A DNA stretch of 64,000 nt from Microlunatus sagamiharensis (GTDB lineage: Bacteria; Actinomycetota; Actinomycetes; Propionibacteriales; Propionibacteriaceae), in contig NZ_LT629799.1 in assembly GCF_900105785.1 (NCBI RefSeq), forward strand, positions 2,728,001 to 2,792,000, read 5' to 3'. Each line of letters begins with the position of its first letter. Positions within the stretch are counted from its first letter, which is position 1. Of the stretch, positions 26,438 to 34,355 are shown piece by piece. The notes beneath the pieces were generated by a model. The model made no database searches. It saw only the letters and a list, made by a program, of their open reading frames with translations, and was not told where the DNA came from. The translations under genes were made by a program, and so were the position numbers.

Positions 26438-27796
26438 GTGAGCAAGACCACCGACCCCGTGGAGGTCGTCCGAGACAAGGTGGTGCCGGCCGCCGAGGAG
26501 CTCGTCGCGGCCGCCGCCGAGCGGATCTCCCCGCTGGCGAAGGAGGCCGTGGAGCGCGTCTCCCCCGTGGCCCACGCCGCGGCCGAGAAGACGGCCGCCC
26601 TCGTGCACGCCGCCGCGGAGAAGGTCGGCCCCGTGGCCGAGCAGGCCCGCGACACCGTGGCGCCGTACGCGCAGCAGGCCGCGGACGCCGTCGGCCCCTA
26701 CACCGAGCGGGTCGCCCCGCTGGCCCACCAGGCCGCCGAGGCCGTCGCGCCGTACGCCGCGCTCGTCAAGGAGCAGGGCCGCAAGACCGGGCTCGACCTG
26801 GCCGAGCGCCTGGAGCCCGCCTACGGCGCGGCCGTCGACGCCTTCAACGACACCAAGGGCAAGGTCACCGAGCGCGCGGGCGACGTCATCCCCGCCGTCG
26901 GCGCCGCGGCCACGAGCGCCGCCGCCACGGCCGCGCCGTTCGTCAGCGCCGCCGCCGACCGCGGCCGCTCGCTCGTCAAGAACGTGCGCTCCGAGGCCCC
27001 CGTCCCCGTCGTCCCCGACCCGCCGAAGAAGCGCGGCTGGCTGACCACCCTCGCCGTCGTGGCGGCCGCCGCGGGCGCCACCTACGTCGTGGTGCGCCGG
27101 CTGACCGCCGACAAGGGCTCGCAGTGGCAGACGGCTCGCCCGTCGACGCCCTACGCCCCGCCGACGGCGGCCGCGACGACCTCCGCGTCGACCACGACCG
27201 CGTCGACCACGCCCACCACCGCCGAGCCCAGCACCGCGTCCCTCTACGGCACCGGCCAGGAGCCCCAGGGGTCCGCGACCGGCACGGACGAGGACGCGAC
27301 GGCCGTGTCCGACGTGGTCGGCAGCACCGACCGCGTCGCGGACGCCGACGAGGCCACGCCCCCGGTGCCCGGCACCCCGGAGCACACCGGTGGCTCCGAC
27401 GGCTCGACCGGCTCCGGCGACGAGGGCACGGCCTTCCGCAGCGTCGGGGGGCCGTCCGACGACGGCGAGCCCACCTCGCCCTACGGCCAGGACAAGGTCG
27501 AGACCGAGCTCGAGACGGCCCAGGAGCGCACCTACGAGGAGCCCGAGGACGCCGTCCTGGCCGAGCAGGACCAGGCCGCAGGCGTCGGGCCCGACGCCCA
27601 CCCCGACCGCTACCTCGACATCCCCGGGGTCTACCTGGGCATCGAGCCGCCCGAGGGCTACACGATCAAGGGCAACGAGCGCTCGATGAAGTACCACCTG
27701 CCCGACTCGAACAGCTACGCCCGCACCATCGCCGAGGTCTGGTTCCTCGACGAGGAGGCCGCCCAGAAGGCCGGCTTCACCCGCGCGCAGCACTGA
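26438..27796 (+). CDS. 11-residue-repeat membrane protein with C-terminal sunset-type domain
   Basis: A 452-residue protein. Residues 31-114 are a run of 11-residue Ala/Pro-rich repeats (see separate entry) followed by further amphipathic helix. One transmembrane helix lies at about 200-219 after a KKRGW anchor. A long Ser/Thr/Asp-rich linker leads to a compact C-terminal domain (about 405-452; IKGNERSMKYHLPDSNSY) that matches the small domain called sunset in actinobacterial annotation. Start GTG 26438 has GAGGAGG upstream. The layout suggests a cytoplasmic membrane-surface coat or scaffold. No enzymatic motif is visible. Confidence 0.82.
   Translation: MSKTTDPVEVVRDKVVPAAEELVAAAAERISPLAKEAVERVSPVAHAAAEKTAALVHAAAEKVGPVAEQARDTVAPYAQQAADAVGPYTERVAPLAHQAAEAVAPYAALVKEQGRKTGLDLAERLEPAYGAAVDAFNDTKGKVTERAGDVIPAVGAAATSAAATAAPFVSAAADRGRSLVKNVRSEAPVPVVPDPPKKRGWLTTLAVVAAAAGATYVVVRRLTADKGSQWQTARPSTPYAPPTAAATTSASTTTASTTPTTAEPSTASLYGTGQEPQGSATGTDEDATAVSDVVGSTDRVADADEATPPVPGTPEHTGGSDGSTGSGDEGTAFRSVGGPSDDGEPTSPYGQDKVETELETAQERTYEEPEDAVLAEQDQAAGVGPDAHPDRYLDIPGVYLGIEPPEGYTIKGNERSMKYHLPDSNSYARTIAEVWFLDEEAAQKAGFTRAQH
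26528..26779 (+). repeat. 11-residue amphipathic repeat array
   Basis: Codons 31-114 of the gene encode five consecutive 11-residue units (SPLAKEAVERV, SPVAHAAAEKT, AALVHAAAEKV, GPVAEQARDTV, APYAQQAADAV), a 7-residue break, then two more (APLAHQAAEAV, APYAALVKEQG). The period of 11 is that of lipid-surface amphipathic helices such as apolipoproteins and synuclein. Confidence 0.8.
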
Positions 27797-27820
27797 GCCC
27801 GCGCCGGCCCAGCTCCACCG

Positions 27821-27852
27821 CCGCCCCGGCACCCGTGAGGGTGCCGGGGCGG
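27821..27852 (+). terminator. Strong terminator hairpin
   Basis: A perfect 14-bp stem (27821-27834 with 27839-27852) is closed by a GTGA tetraloop of the GNRA type. It lies 25 bases after the repeat-protein gene. Confidence 0.8.
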
Positions 27853-27983
27853 TGTGCGTCCACGGCGACGGACAACACCGTCGGCCGCTCCGACAACACC
27901 CGGCCTGACACATCGGCGCCCTGACCGAGGCCTTCTTCTCGTGAGGGCCCCGCTGCGGGGTCTCGGGAGACGGGGGACGTGCA

Positions 27984-28577
27984 ATGGGGACGACGGGGAC
28001 GACCATCAGCAGGACGGGCAGCCCGGTCGCGGTCCGGACGACGCCCGCGGGCGCCCGGACGGGACCGGTCACCGCGGCCGCCGCCGCCGACCCGAGGACC
28101 CGGCTCACCGTGGGCGAGCCGGACCCGGCCTGGGTGGACGCCGCGCCGTTCCGCGCCCACGTGCGGCACCTCATGTCCGTCGGGCGGCTCGACACGACCG
28201 AGGTCGCCCTCGTCCTCGGGCTGCCGACCCGCGCGGTGCAGCACCTGCTCGAGGGCCGGGGCGGGCGGGCCGCGCGGCGCATCAGCCCCTGCACGGCACG
28301 CCGCCTCCTCCTGGTCGGCGCCGACGACGTGCGCGGGCTGCGCTGGTCGTTGACGCCGGCGGGGGCGGCCCGGCTCGCGCTGCACCGGCTGCGCGGCGAC
28401 GGCTGGTCCGACGCGGGCCTCGCCCGGGTGGTGGGCGTGGGGCTCGACGAGCTCGCCTCGCTGGAGCGGTCGGAGCGCTGCAGCCGCCTGCTGGCGGTCC
28501 GGCTCCTCGGCCTCGCCCGGCGGCTGCCGGGCACCGTCGACGACGAGGACCTGGCGGTTGTCAGTCCGGCCGCCTGA
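27984..28577 (+). CDS. Unknown helical, possibly DNA-binding protein
   Basis: A 197-residue Ala/Arg-rich protein. After about 45 flexible residues come two similar helical segments, each with a helix-turn-helix look: around 65-90 (LDTTEVALVLGLPTRAVQHLL) and around 135-155 (WSDAGLARVVGVGLDELASLE). That would suit an HTH regulator or structural DNA-binding protein, but I recognise no family. ATG 27984 follows a GGGAGACGGGGGA stretch. A small CCCCG-CTG-CGGGG hairpin lies just before it. Confidence 0.65.
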   Translation: MGTTGTTISRTGSPVAVRTTPAGARTGPVTAAAAADPRTRLTVGEPDPAWVDAAPFRAHVRHLMSVGRLDTTEVALVLGLPTRAVQHLLEGRGGRAARRISPCTARRLLLVGADDVRGLRWSLTPAGAARLALHRLRGDGWSDAGLARVVGVGLDELASLERSERCSRLLAVRLLGLARRLPGTVDDEDLAVVSPAA

Positions 28578-28604
28578 GCCCGCCCGCACCCGTACGATCG
28601 GCCG

Positions 28605-29282
28605 GTGCCGAGCCCGCCGACCACCTGGTGGCACGTCGTGCTGCTCGTGGTGGTGACGGCCGTCCCCGTCCTGCTGGGCACGCGCCCGGTGCTGCGCCGG
28701 CTCCCCGAGCCGCCGGAAGCGCCCGAGCCCAAGACCCCGTACGCCGCGCTGCCGACCGGCCGACTCGTCGCGGCCTGCACCGCGCTCGCCGCCGCCGGGG
28801 CGCTGCTCGTCGGCGTCGCGCTGCCGCCGGCCACCTGGCCGCTGTGGTGGGTGCTGGGCGCACCGGCGCTGGTGCTCGTCGCGGTCGACGCGCGCACGAC
28901 CTGGCTCCCGCTGCCGCTGACGCGGGCGGTGCAGGCGGCGGCCGTCGGGGCGGGCCTGCTGGGCGCGGGACTCGCGGGCTGGGAGCTCGGGGCGCGCGCC
29001 GCCGGGGGCGCGCTGGCGGCGGGGCTGCTCTACCTGCTGCTCTGGCGGGTCTCGGGCCGGGCCCTGGGCTTCGGCGACGTCCGGCTGGCGCCCGTGCTGG
29101 GGGCCGCGGCCGCCGCCGTGGGCTGGCCGACGCTGCTCGCGGCGCTGCTGCTCGGGAGCCTGGTGGGCGCCGGGGTCGGCGTGGTCCTGGCCCTGCGACG
29201 CCGTCGCGGAGCCTTCGCCTACGCCCCGTCGATGCTCGCCGGCGCCTTCCTCGCCGTGGGTCTGGTCGGCCTCAGCGGCTGA
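28605..29282 (+). CDS. Type IV prepilin peptidase-like protein (A24 family)
   Basis: A 225-residue polytopic membrane aspartyl peptidase. The two catalytic Asp residues are in VAVDARTTWLPL and GFGDVRLAP, the standard A24 pair. The N-terminal cytoplasmic methylase domain with its two CxxC pairs is missing, as in archaeal-type and Tad-type peptidases. It starts at GTG 28605. No pilin, secretion ATPase or Tad gene is within the window, so its substrates lie elsewhere. Its stop overlaps the convergent YbjN-like gene by 11 bases. Confidence 0.87.
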   Translation: MPSPPTTWWHVVLLVVVTAVPVLLGTRPVLRRLPEPPEAPEPKTPYAALPTGRLVAACTALAAAGALLVGVALPPATWPLWWVLGAPALVLVAVDARTTWLPLPLTRAVQAAAVGAGLLGAGLAGWELGARAAGGALAAGLLYLLLWRVSGRALGFGDVRLAPVLGAAAAAVGWPTLLAALLLGSLVGAGVGVVLALRRRRGAFAYAPSMLAGAFLAVGLVGLSG

Positions 29283-29706
29283 GCACGTCCGCCGCGCCGG
29301 TGCGCGCCCCGGCGGGCAGCGCGACGAGGAGGGCCTCGGCGTACGCGTCGCAGGCGTCGCCGCGCGGCTCGGTGTGGAAGGCCCCGTCGGGGCCGGTCCC
29401 GCTGACGACCCAGGCCCCGCCGACCCGGTCGAGGGAGAGGAAGGCGTCGCCGAGCAGCCCGCGCAGCTGCTCCTCGCGCGGCATCCACACGACGACGTCG
29501 GACTCCACCGAGTCCAGGGCCCACTCGACGGTGCCGTTGAAGTGGAACCGGGAGTCGCCGTTCTTGACGATCAGCTCGACCACCATGTCCGCGATGGTGA
29601 AGGTCGACTCCGAGATCTCCGGCCGCGGGATGTAGAACTGGTCGCCGTTCGCCGGCGTCCAGTCCAGCAGCGGGGCGAGCCGGGCGGCGAGGTCGCGGGA
29701 GATCAC
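29272..29706 (-). CDS. YbjN-domain-like protein
   Basis: A 144-residue cytoplasmic protein with the alternating helix-strand pattern of YbjN/SRPBCC-like type III chaperone folds. Start GTG 29706 gives VISRDLAARLAPLLDW at the front. Actinobacterial relatives are found next to trpD and have no proven role. It could act as a chaperone-like binding protein. It is transcribed in the same direction as trpD, 97 bases downstream, with a GC-rich weak hairpin between. Confidence 0.7.
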   Translation of the reverse strand: MISRDLAARLAPLLDWTPANGDQFYIPRPEISESTFTIADMVVELIVKNGDSRFHFNGTVEWALDSVESDVVVWMPREEQLRGLLGDAFLSLDRVGGAWVVSGTGPDGAFHTEPRGDACDAYAEALLVALPAGARTGAADVLSR

Positions 29707-29803
29707 CGCTCCAGCGTACGGACCGCAGGGCAGGCCCGGGGTGCGCGCGGAGCGCCGCCGCCAGGGGCGCCGGCGGCCGGGAGCCGCGAGGGCCGAGCCG
29801 GCG

Positions 29804-30868
29804 TCAGGCGCGTGCCCGGCGGGCCTCCTGAGTGGCCTCGACCCACGTCTGGAGCGTGCGGCCGGCGGCCCCGCTGTCGACGGCCTCGCGGGCCGCGTCG
29901 AGCCCCGCGGCCAGCTGCTGGTCGAGGCGGGCGGCGTCCGGTCCCTCGTACGCGGCCAGCGCCGCCGCCGCGTTGAGCAGGACGACGTCGCGCACCGGGC
30001 CCGGCCGGCCGGCGAGCAGGTCGCGGACGACACCGGCGTTGTGCTCGGGACCGCCCCCGACCAGGTCGTCGGGCGTCGCCCGCGCGATGCCGAGGTCGAG
30101 CGGGTCGAGGGTCGTCCGGACGACCTCGCCGTCGCGGTGCACCCAGACCGTCGAGGCGGTCGTCGTGGTCAGCTCGTCGAGCCCGTCGCCGCCATGGACG
30201 ACGAGGCCCTGGTGCCCGCGCCGGGCGAGCACGCCGGCCATCAGCTCGGCGACGCGGGCGTCGGCGACCCCGACCGCCTGCGCGCCCGGCTGCGCGGGGT
30301 TGGCCAGCGGCCCGAGGAAGTTGAAGACGGTCGCGACGCCCAGCTCGCGCCGCACGAGCGCGGCGTGCCGCAGCGCCGGGTGGTAGAGCGGAGCGAAGAG
30401 GAAGGCGATGCCGGCCGCGTCGACGACCCCCTGCTGCTGCTCGGGCGCCACGTCGAGCGCGACGCCGAGGGCCTCGAGGACGTCCGCGGCCCCGCACGCC
30501 GACGAGGCCGCCCGGTTGCCGTGCTTGACCACGGTCGCGCCGGCGCCGGCCGCCACGATCGCGGCCATCGTCGAGATGTTGACCGTGTTGGCCCGGTCGC
30601 CGCCCGAGCCGACCACGTCCACCGCGGCCGGGCCCACCTCGATCGGCGTCGCGAAGTCGAGCATGGTCTCGGCCAGGCCGGCGATCTCCTCGACCGTCTC
30701 GCCCTTGGCCCGCAGGGCGACGACGAAGCCGGCGATCTGCGCGGGCGTCGCAGCGCCCCCGAGCACCTCGCGCATCGCCCAGGCCGTCGTCTCCCGGTCG
30801 GCGTCGCGCCCGGCGATCAGCCCCGAGAGCACCGAGCCCCAGGTCCGCGCCCCGGCGGAGTCCCCCAC
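29804..30868 (-). CDS. trpD: Anthranilate phosphoribosyltransferase
   Basis: A 354-residue enzyme that transfers phosphoribose from PRPP to anthranilate in tryptophan synthesis. The PRPP loop reads VVGSGGDRANTVNIST (about residues 85-100, Ser where many have Thr), and the second signature is KHGNRAASSACGAADVLEALG. The start is GTG 30868. No other trp gene is present. In many actinobacteria trpD sits alone beside ctaE-qcrCAB, as Rv2192c does in M. tuberculosis, so the location is normal. The receiver-like gene immediately upstream (10-base gap) is likely cotranscribed. Confidence 0.95.
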   Translation of the reverse strand: MGDSAGARTWGSVLSGLIAGRDADRETTAWAMREVLGGAATPAQIAGFVVALRAKGETVEEIAGLAETMLDFATPIEVGPAAVDVVGSGGDRANTVNISTMAAIVAAGAGATVVKHGNRAASSACGAADVLEALGVALDVAPEQQQGVVDAAGIAFLFAPLYHPALRHAALVRRELGVATVFNFLGPLANPAQPGAQAVGVADARVAELMAGVLARRGHQGLVVHGGDGLDELTTTTASTVWVHRDGEVVRTTLDPLDLGIARATPDDLVGGGPEHNAGVVRDLLAGRPGPVRDVVLLNAAAALAAYEGPDAARLDQQLAAGLDAAREAVDSGAAGRTLQTWVEATQEARRARA

Positions 30869-30878
30869 GCCGGGCGCC

Positions 30879-31310
30879 TCAGGCCTGCTCGACCGAGGAC
30901 GCCCGGGTGCCGCGGAGCAGCTGGGCGACCACGGCGGGCAGCCGGACCGGGTCGACCGGGTGGCCGACCACGCCGTCCGCGCGCGACCAGGTCGCCAGCC
31001 ACGCGTCGTCGGGCCGGCCGGTGAGGACGAGCAGCGGCGGGCAGCGGCGGATCTCGTCCTTCAGCTGGCGGCACAGGCCCATGCCGCCGGGGACGGCCTC
31101 GCCGTCGAGGATCGCCAGGTCCACCCCGCCGCGGTCCATCGCGGTGAGAACCGCGGGCTGCGTCGCGACCTCCTCGACGCGCACGGGCGGCAGGTCGCGG
31201 GCCACGCGGCGTCCGAGCGCGAGCCGCACGTCCTCGCGGGTGCGCCGGTTGGAGGAGTAGAGCAGCACGGTCAGGGCGCCGGGCGCGTCTGGTCCGGGGT
31301 GGCTGCTCAT
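30879..31310 (-). CDS. Degenerate stand-alone response-regulator receiver domain
   Basis: A 143-residue receiver fold without output domain. The phospho-acceptor position is kept (D69 in [15 protein letters not shown]) and a Thr follows strand 4 (LVLTGR). But the acidic pair after strand 1 is replaced (VLLYSSNRR) and the usual Lys-Pro is His-Pro (VVGHPVDP). The Mg-dependent phosphorylation chemistry is therefore doubtful and it may be a pseudo-receiver. ATG 31310. It lies upstream of trpD and divergent from ctaE. Confidence 0.8.
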   Translation of the reverse strand: MSSHPGPDAPGALTVLLYSSNRRTREDVRLALGRRVARDLPPVRVEEVATQPAVLTAMDRGGVDLAILDGEAVPGGMGLCRQLKDEIRRCPPLLVLTGRPDDAWLATWSRADGVVGHPVDPVRLPAVVAQLLRGTRASSVEQA

Positions 31311-31611
31311 GAGGGTTCTCCTGCTCGGCCTGGGGCGGCGTGTCGGTGGTGACGCGTGTGTCGGTGATGGCGGAGGTGCTGGGGCGGGCCGCACGGCGCG
31401 GCGAGCCGCGGAGCAGCCTAGTGCCCGTCCCCGGCGCGAGGCCCCGCCGGACACGCGCCGCGCCCGGACCGGCCCGCCGTCCCCCCGCCGTCTTCCCCGC
31501 CGTCGCACCGGCCGCCGACGCCCGCCCCGGCACCCGCACAGTTGTGCCCCGGCTGTCTTCTGCCCAGCGACCAGCCGTGACCACTGGGGCATCTGTGGAC
31601 ATAATGACTCC
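31311..31611. other. 301-base divergent intergenic region before ctaE
   Basis: No convincing gene is present. The left part is Arg-codon-like GC-rich sequence. The right part (about 31545-31605) has TGCCCC/GGGGCA arms (near 31545 and 31586) framing a GGCTG/CAGCC pair, followed by a good promoter for ctaE. These arms could be a regulator site shared by ctaE and the receiver gene. Confidence 0.4.
31577..31605 (+). promoter_or_regulatory. Promoter of ctaE, probably leaderless
   Basis: A -35 GTGACC (31577-31582), 17-base spacer and -10 CATAAT (31600-31605) place the transcription start at about 31611-31613. The GTG start codon is at 31612 and no ribosome site precedes it, so the mRNA is probably leaderless. 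Confidence 0.6.
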
Positions 31612-32322
31612 GTGGCCATGCACACCCACAGCGTCACCGGCTCCATGACGAAGCCGGCCAGCTCGCTGCACCCGATCCCCCAGTCCCGCCTCTACGGCAG
31701 GGCCGGGCGACCAGACGCCGTCGCCGTGGGCACGATCATCTGGCTGGCCTCGGAGCTGATGTTCTTCGCGGCCCTGTTCGCCGCGTACTTCACGATCCGC
31801 AACGTGACGGCCGCCCAGGCGGCGGAGGCGAACGTCCCCTCGCTGTGGGCGGTCGAGACCGCGACGCTGAACATCCCGTTCGCCATCGCCAACACCGCGG
31901 TGCTGGTGTCGAGCTCGTTCACCTGCCAGATGGGCGTGTTCGCCGCCGAGCGCGGCCAGGTCGGGCGCACCGGGTCGGTCCTGAACTTCGCCCGCTGGGG
32001 CCTGCGGGAGTGGTACTACCTCACCTTCGGCCTCGGCGCCTTCTTCATCGCCGGCCAGACCTTCGAGTACGCCACCCTGTTCCACGAGGGCCTGACGCTC
32101 GCGACGAACGCGTACGGCTCCGTCTTCTTCCTCGCGACCGGCTTCCACGGCCTGCACGTGACCGGCGGGCTCATCGCCTTCCTCTTCGTGCTGGGGCGTA
32201 CGTTCCTGGCGCGCACGTTCACCCACGAGCAGGCCGTCACCGCCGTCGTCGTGTCCTACTACTGGCACTTCGTCGACATCGTCTGGATCGCGCTCTTCGG
32301 CGTGATCTACCTGCTGCGCTGA
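31612..32322 (+). CDS. ctaE: Cytochrome c oxidase subunit III
   Basis: A 236-residue membrane protein of the aa3 oxidase. After about 38 cytoplasmic residues come five transmembrane helices, the usual number in actinobacteria. [30 protein letters not shown] and [14 protein letters not shown] are the conserved subunit III signatures. I chose GTG 31612 because it coincides with the predicted transcription start; ATG 31618 is two codons later. Gene order ctaE-qcrC-qcrA-qcrB is the standard actinobacterial bc1-aa3 supercomplex locus (Rv2193-Rv2196 in M. tuberculosis). Confidence 0.95.
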   Translation: MAMHTHSVTGSMTKPASSLHPIPQSRLYGRAGRPDAVAVGTIIWLASELMFFAALFAAYFTIRNVTAAQAAEANVPSLWAVETATLNIPFAIANTAVLVSSSFTCQMGVFAAERGQVGRTGSVLNFARWGLREWYYLTFGLGAFFIAGQTFEYATLFHEGLTLATNAYGSVFFLATGFHGLHVTGGLIAFLFVLGRTFLARTFTHEQAVTAVVVSYYWHFVDIVWIALFGVIYLLR

Positions 32323-32430
32323 GCCTGCGACATTCCCCGGCGCGGTGACTCGGGCGTCACACCTGGTGCTCGCATCCGCGTACGGACCCACAACTGAATC
32401 CAAGACGTAACGACAGAGGGGTTCGATCAC

Positions 32431-33249
32431 GTGGCATTCCTGGCAGCTCGACGGCGGCACCCGGCAGCACGGGTGCTGCTGCTGCTGATCGCCCTGTTCG
32501 TCATGGGAGCTCTGTCGACCCTGCTCGCCCCGAGCCAGCAGTCCTCGGCCGACACGGGCACCAGCCAGCAGGTCACCGAGGGCAAGGCCCTCTTCACGGT
32601 CCAGTGCTCCTCGTGCCACGGCCTGAACGGCGAGGGCCAGACCACCGCCGTCATCCAGGGCCCGCCGCTCGCGGGCGTCGGCGCCGCCTCGGTGGAGTTC
32701 CAGGTCGGCACCGGCCGCATGCCGATGTCGCAGCAGGGCGTCGCCCAGGCCCCGGTGCACCCGGTGCGCTTCAGCCCCGAGGAGATCGCGGCCCTCGCCG
32801 CGTACGTGGCGACGCTCGGCCCCGGCCCGGCGATCCCCTCCCCGGAGGAGTACGACACCTCCGGCGTCAGCGAGGAGGACATCGCCCGCGGCGGTGAGCT
32901 CTTCCGCACCAACTGCTCCGCCTGCCACAACTTCGAGGGCGCCGGCGGCGCGCTGCCGGGCGGCAAGTACGCCCCGTCGCTGCTGCAGACCTCGAACCTG
33001 CACATCTACGAGGCCATGGTCACCGGCCCGCAGCAGATGCCCGTCTTCAACGACGACGTCCTGCGCCCGGAGGACAAGAAGGCGATCATCGCCTACCTCA
33101 ACGACCTGCACTCGCGCCCCAACCAGGGCGGCCTCAACCTCGGCGGGCTCGGCCCGGTGAGCGAGGGCCTGTGGGCGTGGATCATCGGCATCGGCGGTCT
33201 CATCATCTTCGCGATCTGGATCGCGGCCAAGGGAGTCAAGGCGAAGTGA
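32431..33249 (+). CDS. qcrC: Cytochrome bc1 complex diheme cytochrome c subunit
   Basis: A 272-residue membrane-anchored diheme cytochrome. An N-terminal helix (about residues 13-33) anchors it, two class I haem sites follow (CSSCH at residues 59-63 and CSACH near 162-166, with Met ligands in the later loops), and a second helix lies near the C-terminus. In actinobacteria this subunit replaces soluble cytochrome c and passes electrons directly to the aa3 oxidase within the supercomplex. The start is GTG 32431, preceded by AGAGGGG. Its stop overlaps the qcrA start (GTGA). Confidence 0.96.
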   Translation: MAFLAARRRHPAARVLLLLIALFVMGALSTLLAPSQQSSADTGTSQQVTEGKALFTVQCSSCHGLNGEGQTTAVIQGPPLAGVGAASVEFQVGTGRMPMSQQGVAQAPVHPVRFSPEEIAALAAYVATLGPGPAIPSPEEYDTSGVSEEDIARGGELFRTNCSACHNFEGAGGALPGGKYAPSLLQTSNLHIYEAMVTGPQQMPVFNDDVLRPEDKKAIIAYLNDLHSRPNQGGLNLGGLGPVSEGLWAWIIGIGGLIIFAIWIAAKGVKAK

Positions 33250-34355
33250 GCGAGCTCGAGCGCAGCGCGTCGGCCGGCGACGGTCACGCCACCGGCACAG
33301 GCACCGAGGTGGACCTCCACCCGGAGCCGCAGTACCCGGTCGACGACCCCGGCCACCCGGAGCACCTGCCCCGGCTGACCGACGTCGACGAGAAGGCCGC
33401 CGACCGGGCCACCCGGCAGGTGGCGACGATGTTCGGCATCGTCCCGGTCCTGGCGATCGGCTTCGCGGTCACGTACTTCGCCGTCCCGGAGACCGCCTAC
33501 ATCGACTTCGGCTTCCTCCACGTCGGGCTGCAGCACACGCTGCTGGGCGTCACGGCGGGCCTCGCGCTGCTGCTCATCGGCATCGGCGCCGTGCAGTGGG
33601 CGCGCCAGCTGATGGACGACCACGAGATGGTCGACTACCGCCACAGCGCCGCCTCTGACCGCGACGACCGCGAGTACGTCGTCACGGAGCTCCAGAAGGG
33701 CACCGAGGAGTCCAAGATCACGCGGCGCAAGGTGCTGGGCCGCAGCCTGGCCGGCGCGCTCGTGGCCATGGGCATCCCGCTGGTCGTCAGCTTCGCCGAC
33801 CTGGGGCCCTGGCCGACCAAGAGGCGTCGGGCCGCGACCATCGAGACGACGATCTGGGCCGAGGGCGTGCGGCTCGTCAACGACATCACCTACGTGCCGA
33901 TCAAGGCCTCGGACCTGGAGATCGGCCAGCTGGTCAACGGCCAGCCGGAGAACCTCAAGGACCTCGAGGGGACCGAGCTCCTCCAGGCCAAGGCCAAGTC
34001 CTCGATCATCGTCGTCCGCATGAACCCCAACACCATCCAGATCCCGGCCTCGCGCCAGGACTGGCAGGTCGGCGGGATCCTCTGCTACTCCAAGATCTGC
34101 ACCCACGTCGGCTGCCCGATCAGCCTGTGGGAGCAGCAGACGCACCACCTGCTGTGCCCCTGCCACCAGTCGACCTTCGACCTCGGCAACTCCGGGCTCG
34201 TGGTCTTCGGCCCGGCGGCGCGTGCGCTGCCGCAGCTGCCCATCACCGTGGACAACGAGGGTTACCTCGTCGCCCGCAGCGGATTCACCGTCCCGGTCGG
34301 CCCGAGCTACTTCGAGCGGGACTCGCGCAACGACTTCAAGGAAGGGGACAACTGA
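33246..34355 (+). CDS. qcrA: Cytochrome bc1 complex Rieske iron-sulfur subunit
   Basis: A 369-residue membrane protein. A 60-residue acidic N-terminal tail precedes three transmembrane helices (about 65-85, 95-120 and 175-195), the actinobacterial form. The Rieske domain near the end holds CTHVGC and CPCHQS, which bind the [2Fe-2S] cluster through two Cys and two His. A KITRRKVLG segment before the third helix resembles a Tat-type signal, known to matter for actinobacterial Rieske insertion. The start GTG 33246 overlaps the qcrC stop and the gene runs directly into qcrB. Confidence 0.96.
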   Translation: MSELERSASAGDGHATGTGTEVDLHPEPQYPVDDPGHPEHLPRLTDVDEKAADRATRQVATMFGIVPVLAIGFAVTYFAVPETAYIDFGFLHVGLQHTLLGVTAGLALLLIGIGAVQWARQLMDDHEMVDYRHSAASDRDDREYVVTELQKGTEESKITRRKVLGRSLAGALVAMGIPLVVSFADLGPWPTKRRRAATIETTIWAEGVRLVNDITYVPIKASDLEIGQLVNGQPENLKDLEGTELLQAKAKSSIIVVRMNPNTIQIPASRQDWQVGGILCYSKICTHVGCPISLWEQQTHHLLCPCHQSTFDLGNSGLVVFGPAARALPQLPITVDNEGYLVARSGFTVPVGPSYFERDSRNDFKEGDN

